The notes beneath the pieces are model-generated. The model worked only from the letters and a program-made list of their open reading frames with translations, was not told the DNA's origin and did not search any database. 64,000 bases of DNA from Thalassobius sp002708925 (lineage in GTDB: Bacteria > Pseudomonadota > Alphaproteobacteria > Rhodobacterales > Rhodobacteraceae), in assembly GCF_049803795.1 (NCBI RefSeq), contig NZ_JBNAGJ010000003.1, positions 124,001-188,000 of the forward strand. The letters run 5' to 3'. This document shows, piece by piece, positions 51,944 through 60,566 of the stretch (within the stretch, counting starts at the first letter, position 1; every line of letters begins with the position of its first letter). A program made the translations under genes and the position numbers.

Positions 51944-52734
51944 CGGTTCACGAATTCAAACGAGAACCTCGCCTTTCCTTTGGGCGGGGGAGCAAAAGGG
52001 GCCGCGCGGCGGATGTGATCCAGCGCCGCGCGGTCCAGCACGTCCGAGCCCGAGCTGCGCACCACCCGAACCGAGCGCAGGCCTCCGGAGGGGGCGATTT
52101 CGAACCCCACCAGCACCTTGCCGCGTCCCTTCACGCGTTTTTTGCGGATTGACCGGATTTTCCGCACCACGGAGGCGCCGTAACTGGCCATGGATTGCTG
52201 CGACCGGGGCTTGGCCGAGGGCGGCTGCTTGGGCGTCTGCCCGCTGACTTTCGTGTTTTTCCGGGCGTTCTGCCCATCCGCATTACCGCGCACCGCATTG
52301 CGCTGCGCATTCCCCTGCGCCACGGCTGGCCGGGTCTTTGGCGGGCGGGTGCTGGGGGGCTGTGCGGCGGTCAGCTTTTGCGGGCTGGGCGGCGTCGCGG
52401 CGGTTGGGGGCGGTGTGTCTGACAGGGGCGCGGTGCTGGCCGTCGCCGGCCGCAGAGGGGCCGAAACCGCAGAGGTCTGCGCGGCCCGAGGCCGGACGGG
52501 CGAGGCCACATCAGCGGGCTGGGCACGCGGGGCCTGCGGCGATACGGGGCTGGCCACGCCCGCCGCCAGATCCGCAAAATCATTCCCCAGCAGCGGGATT
52601 TCGGGCGGGGCCTCTTCTCCGCCCGCGGGCATCTGAAACGATGGGCCGGACATCCCCACCAGCACCGCCGCGTGCACGGCCCCCGACAGCAGAACAGCCG
52701 CCAGCGCCCAGGTTTTCGCAGCTCTTGCGCTCAT
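51940..52734 (-). CDS. TonB family protein of the heme-uptake operon
   Basis: The 264-residue protein has a short cytoplasmic N-terminus, one TM segment (TWALAAVLLSGAVHAAVLVG), a Pro/Ala/Ser/Thr-rich periplasmic spacer (about 45-175) and a C-terminal TonB domain (GKVLVGFEIAPSGGLRSVRV to APFAPPPKGKARFSFEF). It should span the periplasm and transmit proton-motive energy from ExbB-ExbD to the heme receptor. The ATG at 52734 overlaps the second exbD stop by ATGA. It is the last gene of the operon starting at 56626. Confidence 0.87.
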   Translation of the reverse strand: MSARAAKTWALAAVLLSGAVHAAVLVGMSGPSFQMPAGGEEAPPEIPLLGNDFADLAAGVASPVSPQAPRAQPADVASPVRPRAAQTSAVSAPLRPATASTAPLSDTPPPTAATPPSPQKLTAAQPPSTRPPKTRPAVAQGNAQRNAVRGNADGQNARKNTKVSGQTPKQPPSAKPRSQQSMASYGASVVRKIRSIRKKRVKGRGKVLVGFEIAPSGGLRSVRVVRSSGSDVLDRAALDHIRRAAPFAPPPKGKARFSFEFVNR

Positions 52735-53102
52735 TGTGGAAGCCTCTCGGCAATCAGGCGGATTTCCTTGGCGCCCTGTTTGGCCAGCGTCTGCGCCGTT
52801 GCCACCAGGGCCGCCGCGGGTGCGTCTCGATCCGCCAGAATCCGCACCGCGCCCTGACCCGAGCGTTGCGCCAGATAGCTGGCGGCGGAGTGCCCGACGG
52901 GCCATTCCACCCGGCCATCCGCGCGCAGAAGAACGATGTTTTCCAAGGGGGTCGAGGGGCCCTCGGGGAGGCTGATCAGCCGCACATCCGCTGGCGGACG
53001 ATCCGCGATCGTGCCCGCGACGATAAAGAACGCAAGCAGCAAAAACACCACGTTTATCAAGGTGATCGTCGGCTCCGAGGCTTTGCGGCGAAAAGGTTTC
53101 AT
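52731..53102 (-). CDS. Second ExbD-like protein with Asn in place of the TM Asp
   Basis: The 123-residue protein has the ExbD layout: short cytoplasmic N-terminus, one TM segment (TLINVVFLLLAFFIVAGTI) and a periplasmic domain. The conserved TM Asp that carries protons in ExbD/TolR (Asp25 of E. coli ExbD) is Asn17 here, codon AAC; the neighbouring ExbD keeps Asp. I chose the ATG at 53102, 1 base after the upstream exbD stop; the longer frame overlaps that gene. It may form a mixed ExbD dimer with the other subunit. Family is clear, function of the variant is not. Confidence 0.82.
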   Translation of the reverse strand: MKPFRRKASEPTITLINVVFLLLAFFIVAGTIADRPPADVRLISLPEGPSTPLENIVLLRADGRVEWPVGHSAASYLAQRSGQGAVRILADRDAPAAALVATAQTLAKQGAKEIRLIAERLPQ

Positions 53103-53103
53103 C

Positions 53104-53469
53104 TTAGCCAAGCACCTGTAGGCCAATGCCCGGAACCGCCTGTAGCTGCGCCAGCAGCGAGGCCAGTGCCTGGCTGGTGACAGGGCCGGACAAAGAGATC
53201 AGCACCTTCGGCTCGGGGCCGCCCAGATCCTGAATGCGCTGGGGCAACTGGGCCAGGGGCACAGCGCGCCCGTTCAGGCTGATCTGCTCAGGCGAAAGGC
53301 GCAGGAATACGATCCGGCTGTCCGCGAAACCACCGCCAGCGGCCTGGCTGGCGGTCAGGGGCAGATCAACCGTTCGCGTGAACGTAGAGGCCAGCATGAA
53401 AAACATCAGCAGCAGGAAAATCACGTCGATCAAAGAGGTCATGGACAGGCGGCGCCGGCGAAAGGCCAT
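53104..53469 (-). CDS. exbD: Biopolymer transport protein ExbD
   Basis: The 121-residue ExbD has a basic N-terminus (AFRRRRLSM), one TM segment with the proton-carrying Asp15 (SLIDVIFLLLMFFMLAS) and a periplasmic domain. With ExbB it forms the proton-driven motor for TonB. The gene starts 3 bases after the exbB stop, in the heme-uptake operon, and is followed by a second, variant ExbD gene. Confidence 0.88.
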   Translation of the reverse strand: MAFRRRRLSMTSLIDVIFLLLMFFMLASTFTRTVDLPLTASQAAGGGFADSRIVFLRLSPEQISLNGRAVPLAQLPQRIQDLGGPEPKVLISLSGPVTSQALASLLAQLQAVPGIGLQVLG

Positions 53470-53472
53470 GGG

Positions 53473-54111
53473 TCAGGACTCGGGCGGGATGGCGGGGCTG
53501 CACAGGGTTTCGACCATCAGCGCGGCGGCCTGGGATTCGCGCGCCAGGCGGCTCTCGGCCCAGGACAGGAACAGCGAAACAGGCATGGCCACGCCCAGCC
53601 CCATCGCGGTGGTCAGCAGCGCCACCCAGATGCCGCCGGCCAGTTGCGCCGGATCCACATGCGCGCCGCCGGTTTGCAGGGTCTGGAAGGCCTGGATCAT
53701 GCCCAGAACGGTGCCGAACAGCCCCAGCAGCGGGGCGGTCTGCGCGATCGCATCCAGCAGGCGCAGCCCGGTTTCGGCGCGCGCTGTGTGGGCCTCGGCC
53801 TCGGTCATCAGGCGCGATTTCAACGGAGAGGGATCGGCGGCTTTCATGCCGCGCAGCGCCAGTTTTTCCAGCGTATTGCGCGCGTTTGCCAGTTGCGATT
53901 GCGCCTGTTGGGGCTGATTTTGCCCCCACAGGGTCAGGGCGCGCTCAAGCCGTTTATGCGCGCCGATCCGCAGCGCCCACAGATGCCACAGTTTCCACAG
54001 AATGGCCGCGCCCGCCAGCACCGATACCGCCAGCAACAGCCCAACGACCCAGCCGCCAAGGGCGATAAATTCCATCAGCGCATCATGCGCGGACTGTAGC
54101 CAGAATGTCAT
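53473..54111 (-). CDS. exbB: MotA/TolQ/ExbB proton channel protein
   Basis: The 212-residue protein has three TM segments: about 17-42, 122-145 and 158-182. The two conserved pore-lining Thr regions are present in IAQTAPLLGLFGTVLGMIQA and VALLTTAMGLGVAMPV. It should form the pentameric channel housing ExbD helices. It overlaps the upstream hypothetical gene by ATGA. It lacks the longer N-terminus of some ExbB proteins. Confidence 0.88.
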   Translation of the reverse strand: MTFWLQSAHDALMEFIALGGWVVGLLLAVSVLAGAAILWKLWHLWALRIGAHKRLERALTLWGQNQPQQAQSQLANARNTLEKLALRGMKAADPSPLKSRLMTEAEAHTARAETGLRLLDAIAQTAPLLGLFGTVLGMIQAFQTLQTGGAHVDPAQLAGGIWVALLTTAMGLGVAMPVSLFLSWAESRLARESQAAALMVETLCSPAIPPES

Positions 54112-54527
54112 CCCGTCACCTCGATTCCGTCCACGCGTGAGGCGGGGACAAGCGCGCCCATACAGGCGTTTTCAGCCAGCTCGGCCCCCTGACAGGCATG
54201 AGCGCCATTGATCAGGATCTGCCCGACCGAGGCGCAGTCCGTCCCCGGCAGATCAAACTGACGCACGCGCGGTTTGCCCTGCGGCAGGGTGCGGAAATCC
54301 AGCAAAAGCAGCCGGTCCACAGTGCCGCTTGCGGTGAAGATCACCGCCTCCAGTACCATCGCGTCCAGATCCGTGCCGATCTGGTTTTCGGCCAGAAAGC
54401 TTAGCCGGCAGGCCCCTTCGGCGGGGGCGGCCCCGGCCAGGGTCAGGCTTAGCCGCGCGTCCGAGGCAACAACGGGGGACGCCAAAGCGCCCCCCATCCA
54501 TGCGGCAAGGAGCGCCCCCCTTACCAT
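54108..54527 (-). CDS. Secreted hypothetical protein in the heme-uptake operon
   Basis: The 139-residue protein begins with a signal peptide (ALLAAWMGGALASPVVAS, cleavage near residue 22). The mature part is beta-rich with four cysteines (ACRLSF, TDCASV, HACQGA, NACMGA) that could make two disulfides. I do not recognise the family. It overlaps the receptor stop by 7 bases and exbB by 4, so it is coupled to heme transport. It could be a periplasmic accessory factor, which is inference from position only. Confidence 0.7.
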   Translation of the reverse strand: MVRGALLAAWMGGALASPVVASDARLSLTLAGAAPAEGACRLSFLAENQIGTDLDAMVLEAVIFTASGTVDRLLLLDFRTLPQGKPRVRQFDLPGTDCASVGQILINGAHACQGAELAENACMGALVPASRVDGIEVTG

Positions 54528-56626
54528 GACACAGCCTTTGCCAGCGTGACTTTGACATTCCGGCCCAGCCCGTTATCCAGCGACAGGTTGTTGCGGTATT
54601 CCTTGTCGAACAGGTTCTCGACCGTCAGGCCCAGTTCCACGCCTTTCCAGGTGCCTTCCTGCGGCTGCCAGCTGACAAAAACGTCATGCAGCACATAGCC
54701 ATCGCCCGAGGTCGTCGAAGACGAGGTGGTGATGTCGTCATAGGCCTGCACCCGCCAGCCCGCGCGCACGCCCTGCACCGGGAATTTGGCCCCCAGGGTC
54801 AGCGCGATGTTCTGTGCGGGGGTGTCGGCCAATGTCAGATCGGTGGATTTGTCGCGCGATTTGACGTTGGAATAGGCCAGCTGCGCGAACCAGCGTTCGG
54901 CCTCATAGGCGGCTTCCAGCTCGGCGCCCCAGATCTCGGCCCGGTCCACGTTGTAGAAATAGGGCACATCCGCCGACCCCGAGGCATTCGCCGCGATCAG
55001 GTCTTTCATATCGTTGTGGAACAGGGTGGCCTTGGCGGTCAGGCTGTCGCCAGTGGCCCAGACATCGCGGCCGTTATAGGCCAGGCCCAGCTCGATCGTG
55101 CGGGCCTTTTCCTTGTCCAGGGACAGGCTGGGGGTCCGGCCCGCCGCGCCCACGCCATCGCTGGAGTATAGCTCGTCCAGTGTCGGCATCCGTTCGGTGC
55201 GCGCCAGCGAGCCAAAGACGCTGACGCTGTCGTTCAGCTTATAGATCGCCGCGATCGAGGCCGAGCTGGCGGTGTCGGTTACGGTGTCCCCGCCATTGGC
55301 CAAGGCATCGGCATCGGGGGTTTGCCTGACGTGATCGAACCGCATTCCGGGCGTGATGGTCAGCCGGTCATTCCAGATGAATTCGCCTTGCAGATAGACG
55401 CCAGCCTTTTTCTCGGTCCCGCCGGGGTGGAAGCCCAAAGCGCCCACGCTGGACATCGCATAACGATCCTGCGAGGACACCTGCGCGCCCAGCGTCAGGT
55501 AGTTTTCCCAGGCGCCCTGGCTGAACTCGATGGTGTTTTCCAGCTTGGCCGACAGGGTTTCATAATAGACCTCGTTGTCGCACAGAACGGCGAAACGGCC
55601 AGGCATACAGTAGAACCCCAGGGAAAAATCGCTGCGCTCGGTCGAGGTTTTCGAATAGCTAAGCTGCGCCGTCAGATCCAGCCACGGGGTGCCCGCGCCT
55701 TCGTGGGCATAGGTCAGCGTGGCGGTGTCGTCGATGGCGTGCAGATCGGCGGTGCCGAAGAAGCTGGCCACCGCGCCCCCGGTCTGCGCGACGGCGGCGT
55801 CCTCCAGATCGCTATCGGTGCGCGACAGGCTCAGCGTCAGGCGCTGATCGTTCTGCGTGCCAAAGTAATAGTTGCCCTTCAGCAGGCCAGACCAGCGCTC
55901 GCTTTCGGTGCCGGCCAGATCCACGCCCGCGCCGTCCTGTTTCGTACCGCTGGTGCCGCGCGTGATGCTGGCCAGCACGTCGGCGTTTTCCCCGAATTTC
56001 TGCGCAAAGGTCAGCGAGCCGATCTTACCCCCGCCGTTGCTGTCATAGCTCAGCTTCCCTTTGACGGTGGTGCTGGCGCCTTCGGGCAGGAAATCGGCGG
56101 CATCCTTGGTGGTGAAATTCACCACACCGCCGATGGCCCCCGTGCCGTACATGGTGGACGAGGCCGGCCCGCGCAGAACCTCGACCCGCTTATACAGCTC
56201 GGGATCGCCAAAGAACGAGCCCGTCCGGTATTGTTCAAAGAACTTCACCGCGCCGTCCACGGTAACGATGATCCGGTTCTGGCTGCCGGCCTGTTCAGCG
56301 TTGCCGATGCCGCGAATGTTGAACGCTTGCCCCAAAGCCCGCGCCGAGGCCCCGGCGGCCTGGACCCCCGGCACATTGGCGAACAGATCGCCAATGGCGC
56401 GGGGCTGCTCGCGGTCCAGGTCTTCTTGTTCGACGACTGTCACCGCCTGCGGTGTGTCGATTGCCACTTTGGGGGTGCCCCAGCCAAAGATCATCCGGCC
56501 CAGCATGGTGAAGCCGCTGTCTTGTGTGTCCTGAGCGATTGCCGGTGCGGGCAGGGCGGCGGCCAAAGCCACGGCCGTGACGCTGCCCCATAGCCGCTGA
56601 CGTGCGGCCGAGTTTCGAGTTGCCAT
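54521..56626 (-). CDS. hmuR: TonB-dependent heme receptor
   Basis: The 701-residue outer-membrane receptor has a signal peptide (SVTAVALAAALPAPAIA, cleavage near residue 32). An N-terminal plug follows (about 60-175; VEVLRGPASSTMYGTGAIGG). A 22-strand barrel ends in an aromatic residue (AKAVSW). Location between hmuSTUV and exbB-exbD-tonB identifies heme as the likely ligand. I chose the ATG at 56626 after AAGGG because it opens with a signal peptide; the frame runs on upstream as a shadow of hmuS. It heads the six-gene minus-strand operon and diverges from hmuS. Confidence 0.88.
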   Translation of the reverse strand: MATRNSAARQRLWGSVTAVALAAALPAPAIAQDTQDSGFTMLGRMIFGWGTPKVAIDTPQAVTVVEQEDLDREQPRAIGDLFANVPGVQAAGASARALGQAFNIRGIGNAEQAGSQNRIIVTVDGAVKFFEQYRTGSFFGDPELYKRVEVLRGPASSTMYGTGAIGGVVNFTTKDAADFLPEGASTTVKGKLSYDSNGGGKIGSLTFAQKFGENADVLASITRGTSGTKQDGAGVDLAGTESERWSGLLKGNYYFGTQNDQRLTLSLSRTDSDLEDAAVAQTGGAVASFFGTADLHAIDDTATLTYAHEGAGTPWLDLTAQLSYSKTSTERSDFSLGFYCMPGRFAVLCDNEVYYETLSAKLENTIEFSQGAWENYLTLGAQVSSQDRYAMSSVGALGFHPGGTEKKAGVYLQGEFIWNDRLTITPGMRFDHVRQTPDADALANGGDTVTDTASSASIAAIYKLNDSVSVFGSLARTERMPTLDELYSSDGVGAAGRTPSLSLDKEKARTIELGLAYNGRDVWATGDSLTAKATLFHNDMKDLIAANASGSADVPYFYNVDRAEIWGAELEAAYEAERWFAQLAYSNVKSRDKSTDLTLADTPAQNIALTLGAKFPVQGVRAGWRVQAYDDITTSSSTTSGDGYVLHDVFVSWQPQEGTWKGVELGLTVENLFDKEYRNNLSLDNGLGRNVKVTLAKAVSW

Positions 56627-56703
56627 AGTTATACCCTTCGTGTGCTCTGCAAGAGGGCTGGCACAGGGCTGGCGGCAGAATCTGTCTTGATCTCTCTGGG
56701 CGG

Positions 56704-56740
56704 GTCGGTATATATCCCGACAAAACAAGTCAAGTATAAT
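56704..56740. promoter_or_regulatory. Divergent promoter and palindrome between hmuR and hmuS
   Basis: GTCGG-N8-CCGAC lies at 56704-56721. Just to its right is a perfect TATAAT (56735-56740) for the hmuS side. On the minus strand a TTGACT close to the TATAAT could be a -35 for hmuR. The layout suits one iron- or heme-responsive regulator controlling both operons; which regulator cannot be told by eye. Confidence 0.5.
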
Positions 56741-56850
56741 CTGTCCGGCCCTTAGGGCATCCTGCGGCGGATAAACCCGACACACATAGCGCCCAGCCAG
56801 GGATTCGTCCTGCGCCAGACATGCGTTGCCCTTCCCTAAAGGAGAACGAT

Positions 56851-57897
56851 ATGGCTGCCGATGGCTCTGGCCCCCAATCCCCGATGACTCCCGCTCAGAT
56901 ACGCGCGCTGCGCGAAGAGGCGCCGAACCTGCGCGCGCGGGATTTTTCGCATCAGTACAACCTGGCCGAGGCCGAGCTGGTGGCCGCGCAGGTCGGGCAT
57001 AACGCCACGCGAATCCAGGCGCATCCCGACGATCTGATGCCTCTGGTCGGCCAATTGGGCGATGTGATGGCGCTGACCCGCAACGAAAGCTGCGTGATCG
57101 AACGGCGCGGGGTGTACGAGGATTATCACTCGGGCGGTCACGCCCAGATGGTGCTGGGCAAAGAGATCGACCTGCGGTTTTTTGCCCGCCATTGGGTGTC
57201 GGCCTTTGCCGTGAGCGATGGGGATAAACGCTCGATTCAGGTGTTCGACGCGGCGGGCGATGCGGTGCATAAAATCCACCTGAAGCCCGAATCCGATGTG
57301 CCCGCCTTTGACCGTCTGGTCGAGGCGCTGAAACTGGACGATCAGTCCGACGTGATCTTGCTGGAGCCCCGCGCCCCCGTCGAGGCCGCCAAGGGCGATC
57401 CCGCAAAGGCCGACACCCTGCGCGCCGAATGGGACAGGCTGACCGACACGCACCAGTTCCTGCGCCTGACGGCCAAGCTGAAGATGAACCGCCTGGGCGC
57501 TTACCGTATGGCGGGGGCACCCTATGTGCGGGCCCTGCAACCTGGCGCGGTGAACGGCTTGCTGGAACAGGCCGCCGCGCAGGCGATTCCGGTGATGATC
57601 TTTGTGGGGAACATGGGCTGTATCGAGATCCACGGCGGCACGATCGAAACGGTCAAACCGATGGGCCCCTGGATCAACGTGCTGGACCCGCGTTTTAACC
57701 TGCACCTGCGCGGCGATCATATTGCCGAGGTCTGGCTGGTTGAAAAACCCACCAAGCAAGGCCCCGCCATCAGTGTCGAGGCCTTTGACGCCAAAGGCGG
57801 GCTGATCCTGCAAATCTTTGGCTCGCGCCGGGATGGGGGCATCGCGGAATTCAACGCCATGGTTGCCGGCTTGCCGGGTCTGGAGGGTGCGCAATGA
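56851..57897 (+). CDS. hmuS: HmuS/HemS family heme-handling protein
   Basis: The 348-residue cytoplasmic protein has the duplicated HemS/HmuS fold. Each half begins with a similar alpha-beta module, with conserved stretches ALTRNESCVIERRGVYED and IPVMIFVGNMGCIEIHGGTI. Family members bind imported heme and pass it on or degrade it. AAAGGAGA fixes the ATG at 56851. It overlaps hmuT by ATGA, giving the operon hmuSTUV. Confidence 0.92.
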   Translation: MAADGSGPQSPMTPAQIRALREEAPNLRARDFSHQYNLAEAELVAAQVGHNATRIQAHPDDLMPLVGQLGDVMALTRNESCVIERRGVYEDYHSGGHAQMVLGKEIDLRFFARHWVSAFAVSDGDKRSIQVFDAAGDAVHKIHLKPESDVPAFDRLVEALKLDDQSDVILLEPRAPVEAAKGDPAKADTLRAEWDRLTDTHQFLRLTAKLKMNRLGAYRMAGAPYVRALQPGAVNGLLEQAAAQAIPVMIFVGNMGCIEIHGGTIETVKPMGPWINVLDPRFNLHLRGDHIAEVWLVEKPTKQGPAISVEAFDAKGGLILQIFGSRRDGGIAEFNAMVAGLPGLEGAQ

Positions 57898-58736
57898 TCC
57901 GTGCTTTGATTGCAGCGGCGGCGTTGCTGGCGACGCCGGCCCTTGCCGATTCTCCGCAGCGGGTGGTGTCCCTGGGCGGCGCAGTGACCGAGATCGTCGT
58001 GGCCCTGGGGGCGGGCGATCTGCTGGTGGGGCGGGATTCGACCTCGACCTATCCGGCGCAGGTGCTGGAACTGCCGGACGTGGGCTATGTGCGGGCGCTG
58101 TCCCCCGAAAGCGTGCTGTCGCTTGGCCCCGATCTGATCCTGGCCGAGGCCACCGCCGGCCCCGCCGAGGCCATCGAGGTGCTTCAGGAAACCGGCGTTG
58201 GCTATGTCGCGCTGCCCGAAAAACTGACGCCCGAGGGCGTGACGCAGAAAATCGCGCTGGTCGGGCATGTGCTGGGCCGCGAGGCCGAGGCGGTTGCGCT
58301 GACCGCAGAATTCGAGGCCCGCATGGCCGAGGTTCGCCGCGCCGCCGCGCAGGTCCAGACCCCCAAACGGGTGCTGTTTGTGCTGTCCTTGCAAGGGGGG
58401 CGGGTGATGGCCGGGGGCGCGGGCTCGTCGGCCGAGGCGATCATCCAGCTGGCCGGGGGGGTGAATGCCGCCCAGGGCTTTCACGGATATAAACAGATGA
58501 CGGACGAGGCCGTGCTTCAGGCCGCCCCCGATGTAATCTTGATGATGGACCGGCGGGGACATCTGGCAATCACTCCCGAGGATATTCGCTCGCATCCGGC
58601 GCTGTCGGCAACTCCGGCGGCCATGAACGGCGATATTCAGCGCCTGGACGGAATGCTGCTGCTGGGCTTCGGTCCGCGGACGCCTCAGGGGGCGCTGGCG
58701 CTGAATCGCGCACTCTATGGCGCGGCGGATAGCTGA
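57894..58736 (+). CDS. hmuT: Heme ABC transporter binding protein
   Basis: The 280-residue class III periplasmic binding protein has a signal peptide (ALIAAAALLATPALAD, cleavage near residue 18). The N-lobe start RVVSLGGAVTEIVVALGAGD is typical of metal-chelate receptors, and Tyr in DVGYVRAL and GYVALPEK are candidate heme ligands. It delivers heme from the receptor to HmuU. It is 3 bases from hmuU. Confidence 0.9.
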   Translation: MIRALIAAAALLATPALADSPQRVVSLGGAVTEIVVALGAGDLLVGRDSTSTYPAQVLELPDVGYVRALSPESVLSLGPDLILAEATAGPAEAIEVLQETGVGYVALPEKLTPEGVTQKIALVGHVLGREAEAVALTAEFEARMAEVRRAAAQVQTPKRVLFVLSLQGGRVMAGGAGSSAEAIIQLAGGVNAAQGFHGYKQMTDEAVLQAAPDVILMMDRRGHLAITPEDIRSHPALSATPAAMNGDIQRLDGMLLLGFGPRTPQGALALNRALYGAADS

Positions 58737-58739
58737 GCC

Positions 58740-59789
58740 ATGAGCGATACCGCCTGTTCCGTGCCCCTTGGGGGGCGTGCCTCCTTGCGGCTGGTGCTGC
58801 TGGCGCTGCTGGTGGTGGCGATGATCGGCTCGGTCTCGACCGGGGCGTCGGGAGTGTCGCCGCTGACGATGTTGGGCGATTACCTGTCGGGCGCGGGGAT
58901 CAGCGCGCGCGATCACGTTGTTCTGATGAATATCCGCCTGCCGCGTCTGGCGATGGGGCTGCTGGTGGGGGCGGCCCTGGCGGTCAGCGGCGCGGTGATG
59001 CAGGGGTTGTTCCGCAACCCGCTGGCCGACCCCGGCATCGTGGGTGTCAGCACCGGCGCCGCATTCGGAGCCGTATCCGCCATCGTGCTGGGGGGGATGC
59101 TGCCGGCGGCCCTGTTGTCGCTGGGGCAATATATCGTCCCCGTCGCGGCCTTTCTGGGGGCCTGGGGCGCTGTCGTTGTGCTGTACCGGATTGCCACGCG
59201 CGGGGGGCAGACCTCGGTTGTGGTGCTGCTGCTGGCGGGGATCGCTCTGTCGGCGCTGGCGGCGGCAGCCACCGGAGTGCTGGTCTATATGGCGGACGAT
59301 CAGCAATTGCGCGATCTGACCTATTGGCAGATGGGATCGCTGGCCGGCGCAAACTGGAGCAAACTGACCGTGGGCGCGCTGCTGATCCTGCCGACGCTGC
59401 TGTTGGTGCCCCGGCTGGCGCGCGGGCTGAACGCGCTGACCCTGGGCGAGGCCGCCGCCGCGCATATGGGCACGGATATTCAAAGGTTGAAACGTCTGGC
59501 GATTCTGGGGGTTGCGGTGCTGGCCGGGGCCTCGGTGGCGATGGCGGGGGTGATTGGCTTTGTCGGGATCATTGTGCCGCATTTGCTGCGGATCTGCGCC
59601 GGTCCCGATCATGAAAGACTGCTGGTGGATGCGGCGATTTTGGGGGCGGCCCTGCTGGTGGGGGCGGATATGATCGCGCGGCTGATCCTGGCTCCGGCCG
59701 AGCTGCCGATAGGCATTGTAACCGCTTTTCTGGGCGCGCCCGTGTTCCTGTGGATCCTGCTGCGTCGCCGTAGTTTCGGGGGGATCTAG
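58740..59789 (+). CDS. hmuU: Heme ABC transporter permease
   Basis: The 349-residue FecCD-family permease has about ten TM segments with family signatures NIRLPRLAMGLLVGAALAVSG, GVSTGAAFGAVSA and IGFVGIIVPHLLRICAGPDH. It forms the inner-membrane channel for heme as a homodimer with HmuV. The gene is tightly packed between hmuT and hmuV. Confidence 0.93.
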   Translation: MSDTACSVPLGGRASLRLVLLALLVVAMIGSVSTGASGVSPLTMLGDYLSGAGISARDHVVLMNIRLPRLAMGLLVGAALAVSGAVMQGLFRNPLADPGIVGVSTGAAFGAVSAIVLGGMLPAALLSLGQYIVPVAAFLGAWGAVVVLYRIATRGGQTSVVVLLLAGIALSALAAAATGVLVYMADDQQLRDLTYWQMGSLAGANWSKLTVGALLILPTLLLVPRLARGLNALTLGEAAAAHMGTDIQRLKRLAILGVAVLAGASVAMAGVIGFVGIIVPHLLRICAGPDHERLLVDAAILGAALLVGADMIARLILAPAELPIGIVTAFLGAPVFLWILLRRRSFGGI

Positions 59790-59792
59790 ATC

Positions 59793-60566
59793 ATGCTGAC
59801 CATCGAAAACCTGACCGTCGATCTGGGCGGTCAGAACATTCTGCACGATCTGAACATGGCTGTGCCTGCGGGGCAGGTCTCGGTGATTTTGGGGCCCAAT
59901 GGGTCGGGGAAATCCACCCTGTTGCGCGCCATCGCCGGAGAGCTGCCCTATGGCGGCTCGATCCGGCTGGAGCAGCACGAGATCCGCGCGGCCAAAGCCT
60001 GGGAACTGGCCGCCCTGCGCGGGGTTCTGCCGCAGTCCACGGCCGTGGCCTTTCCCTTTACCGTGGCCGAGGTCGTGCGTCTGGGGCTGCGCGCGGGGGT
60101 GAATGCGGATCAGGCCGGGATCGTGCACGCCGCGCTGGCCGAGGTCAGGATGCAGGATTTTGCCGATCGGCCGGTGCAGGATCTGTCTGGCGGGCAGATG
60201 GCGCGGGTGCATCTGGCCCGTGTGCGCGCGCAAATCTGGCACGGCGGCCCCGGCACCTGGCTGTTTCTGGACGAACCCGTTGCCAGCCTGGACATCGGCC
60301 ACCAGCTAGAGGTGATGCAGATCATGCGCGCCTTTGCCCAGACGGGGGGCGGCGTGGTGGCGGTGATGCACGATCTGAACCTGTCCACCATGGTCGCGGA
60401 TCGTATGATCTTGATGAAACAGGGGAAAATCGTTGCGCAGGGGGCCCCCGGACAGGTCATGCACGACCGTATCCTGACCGAGGTTTATGATTGTCCGGTG
60501 CGTGTGGCGCAGGCGCCGCCGGATCGCGCGTGGGTCTTGCCCCAGGCCTTCGGGGCCGCGTCTTAG
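59793..60566 (+). CDS. hmuV: Heme ABC transporter ATPase
   Basis: The 257-residue ATPase has Walker A GPNGSGKST, signature LSGGQMARVHLARV, Walker B TWLFLDEPVASLD and H-loop VMHDLNLSTM. It energises HmuU. The gene begins 3 bases after hmuU and its stop overlaps the convergent CFA-synthase-like stop by 4 bases. It completes the cytoplasmic-membrane part of the heme system. Confidence 0.93.
   Translation: MLTIENLTVDLGGQNILHDLNMAVPAGQVSVILGPNGSGKSTLLRAIAGELPYGGSIRLEQHEIRAAKAWELAALRGVLPQSTAVAFPFTVAEVVRLGLRAGVNADQAGIVHAALAEVRMQDFADRPVQDLSGGQMARVHLARVRAQIWHGGPGTWLFLDEPVASLDIGHQLEVMQIMRAFAQTGGGVVAVMHDLNLSTMVADRMILMKQGKIVAQGAPGQVMHDRILTEVYDCPVRVAQAPPDRAWVLPQAFGAAS

Noticed and set aside
57717..60302. 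An 861-codon minus-strand frame opposite hmuTUV
   Set aside because: It has the same low-complexity His/Gln/Arg composition, and three well-defined hmu genes occupy the other strand.
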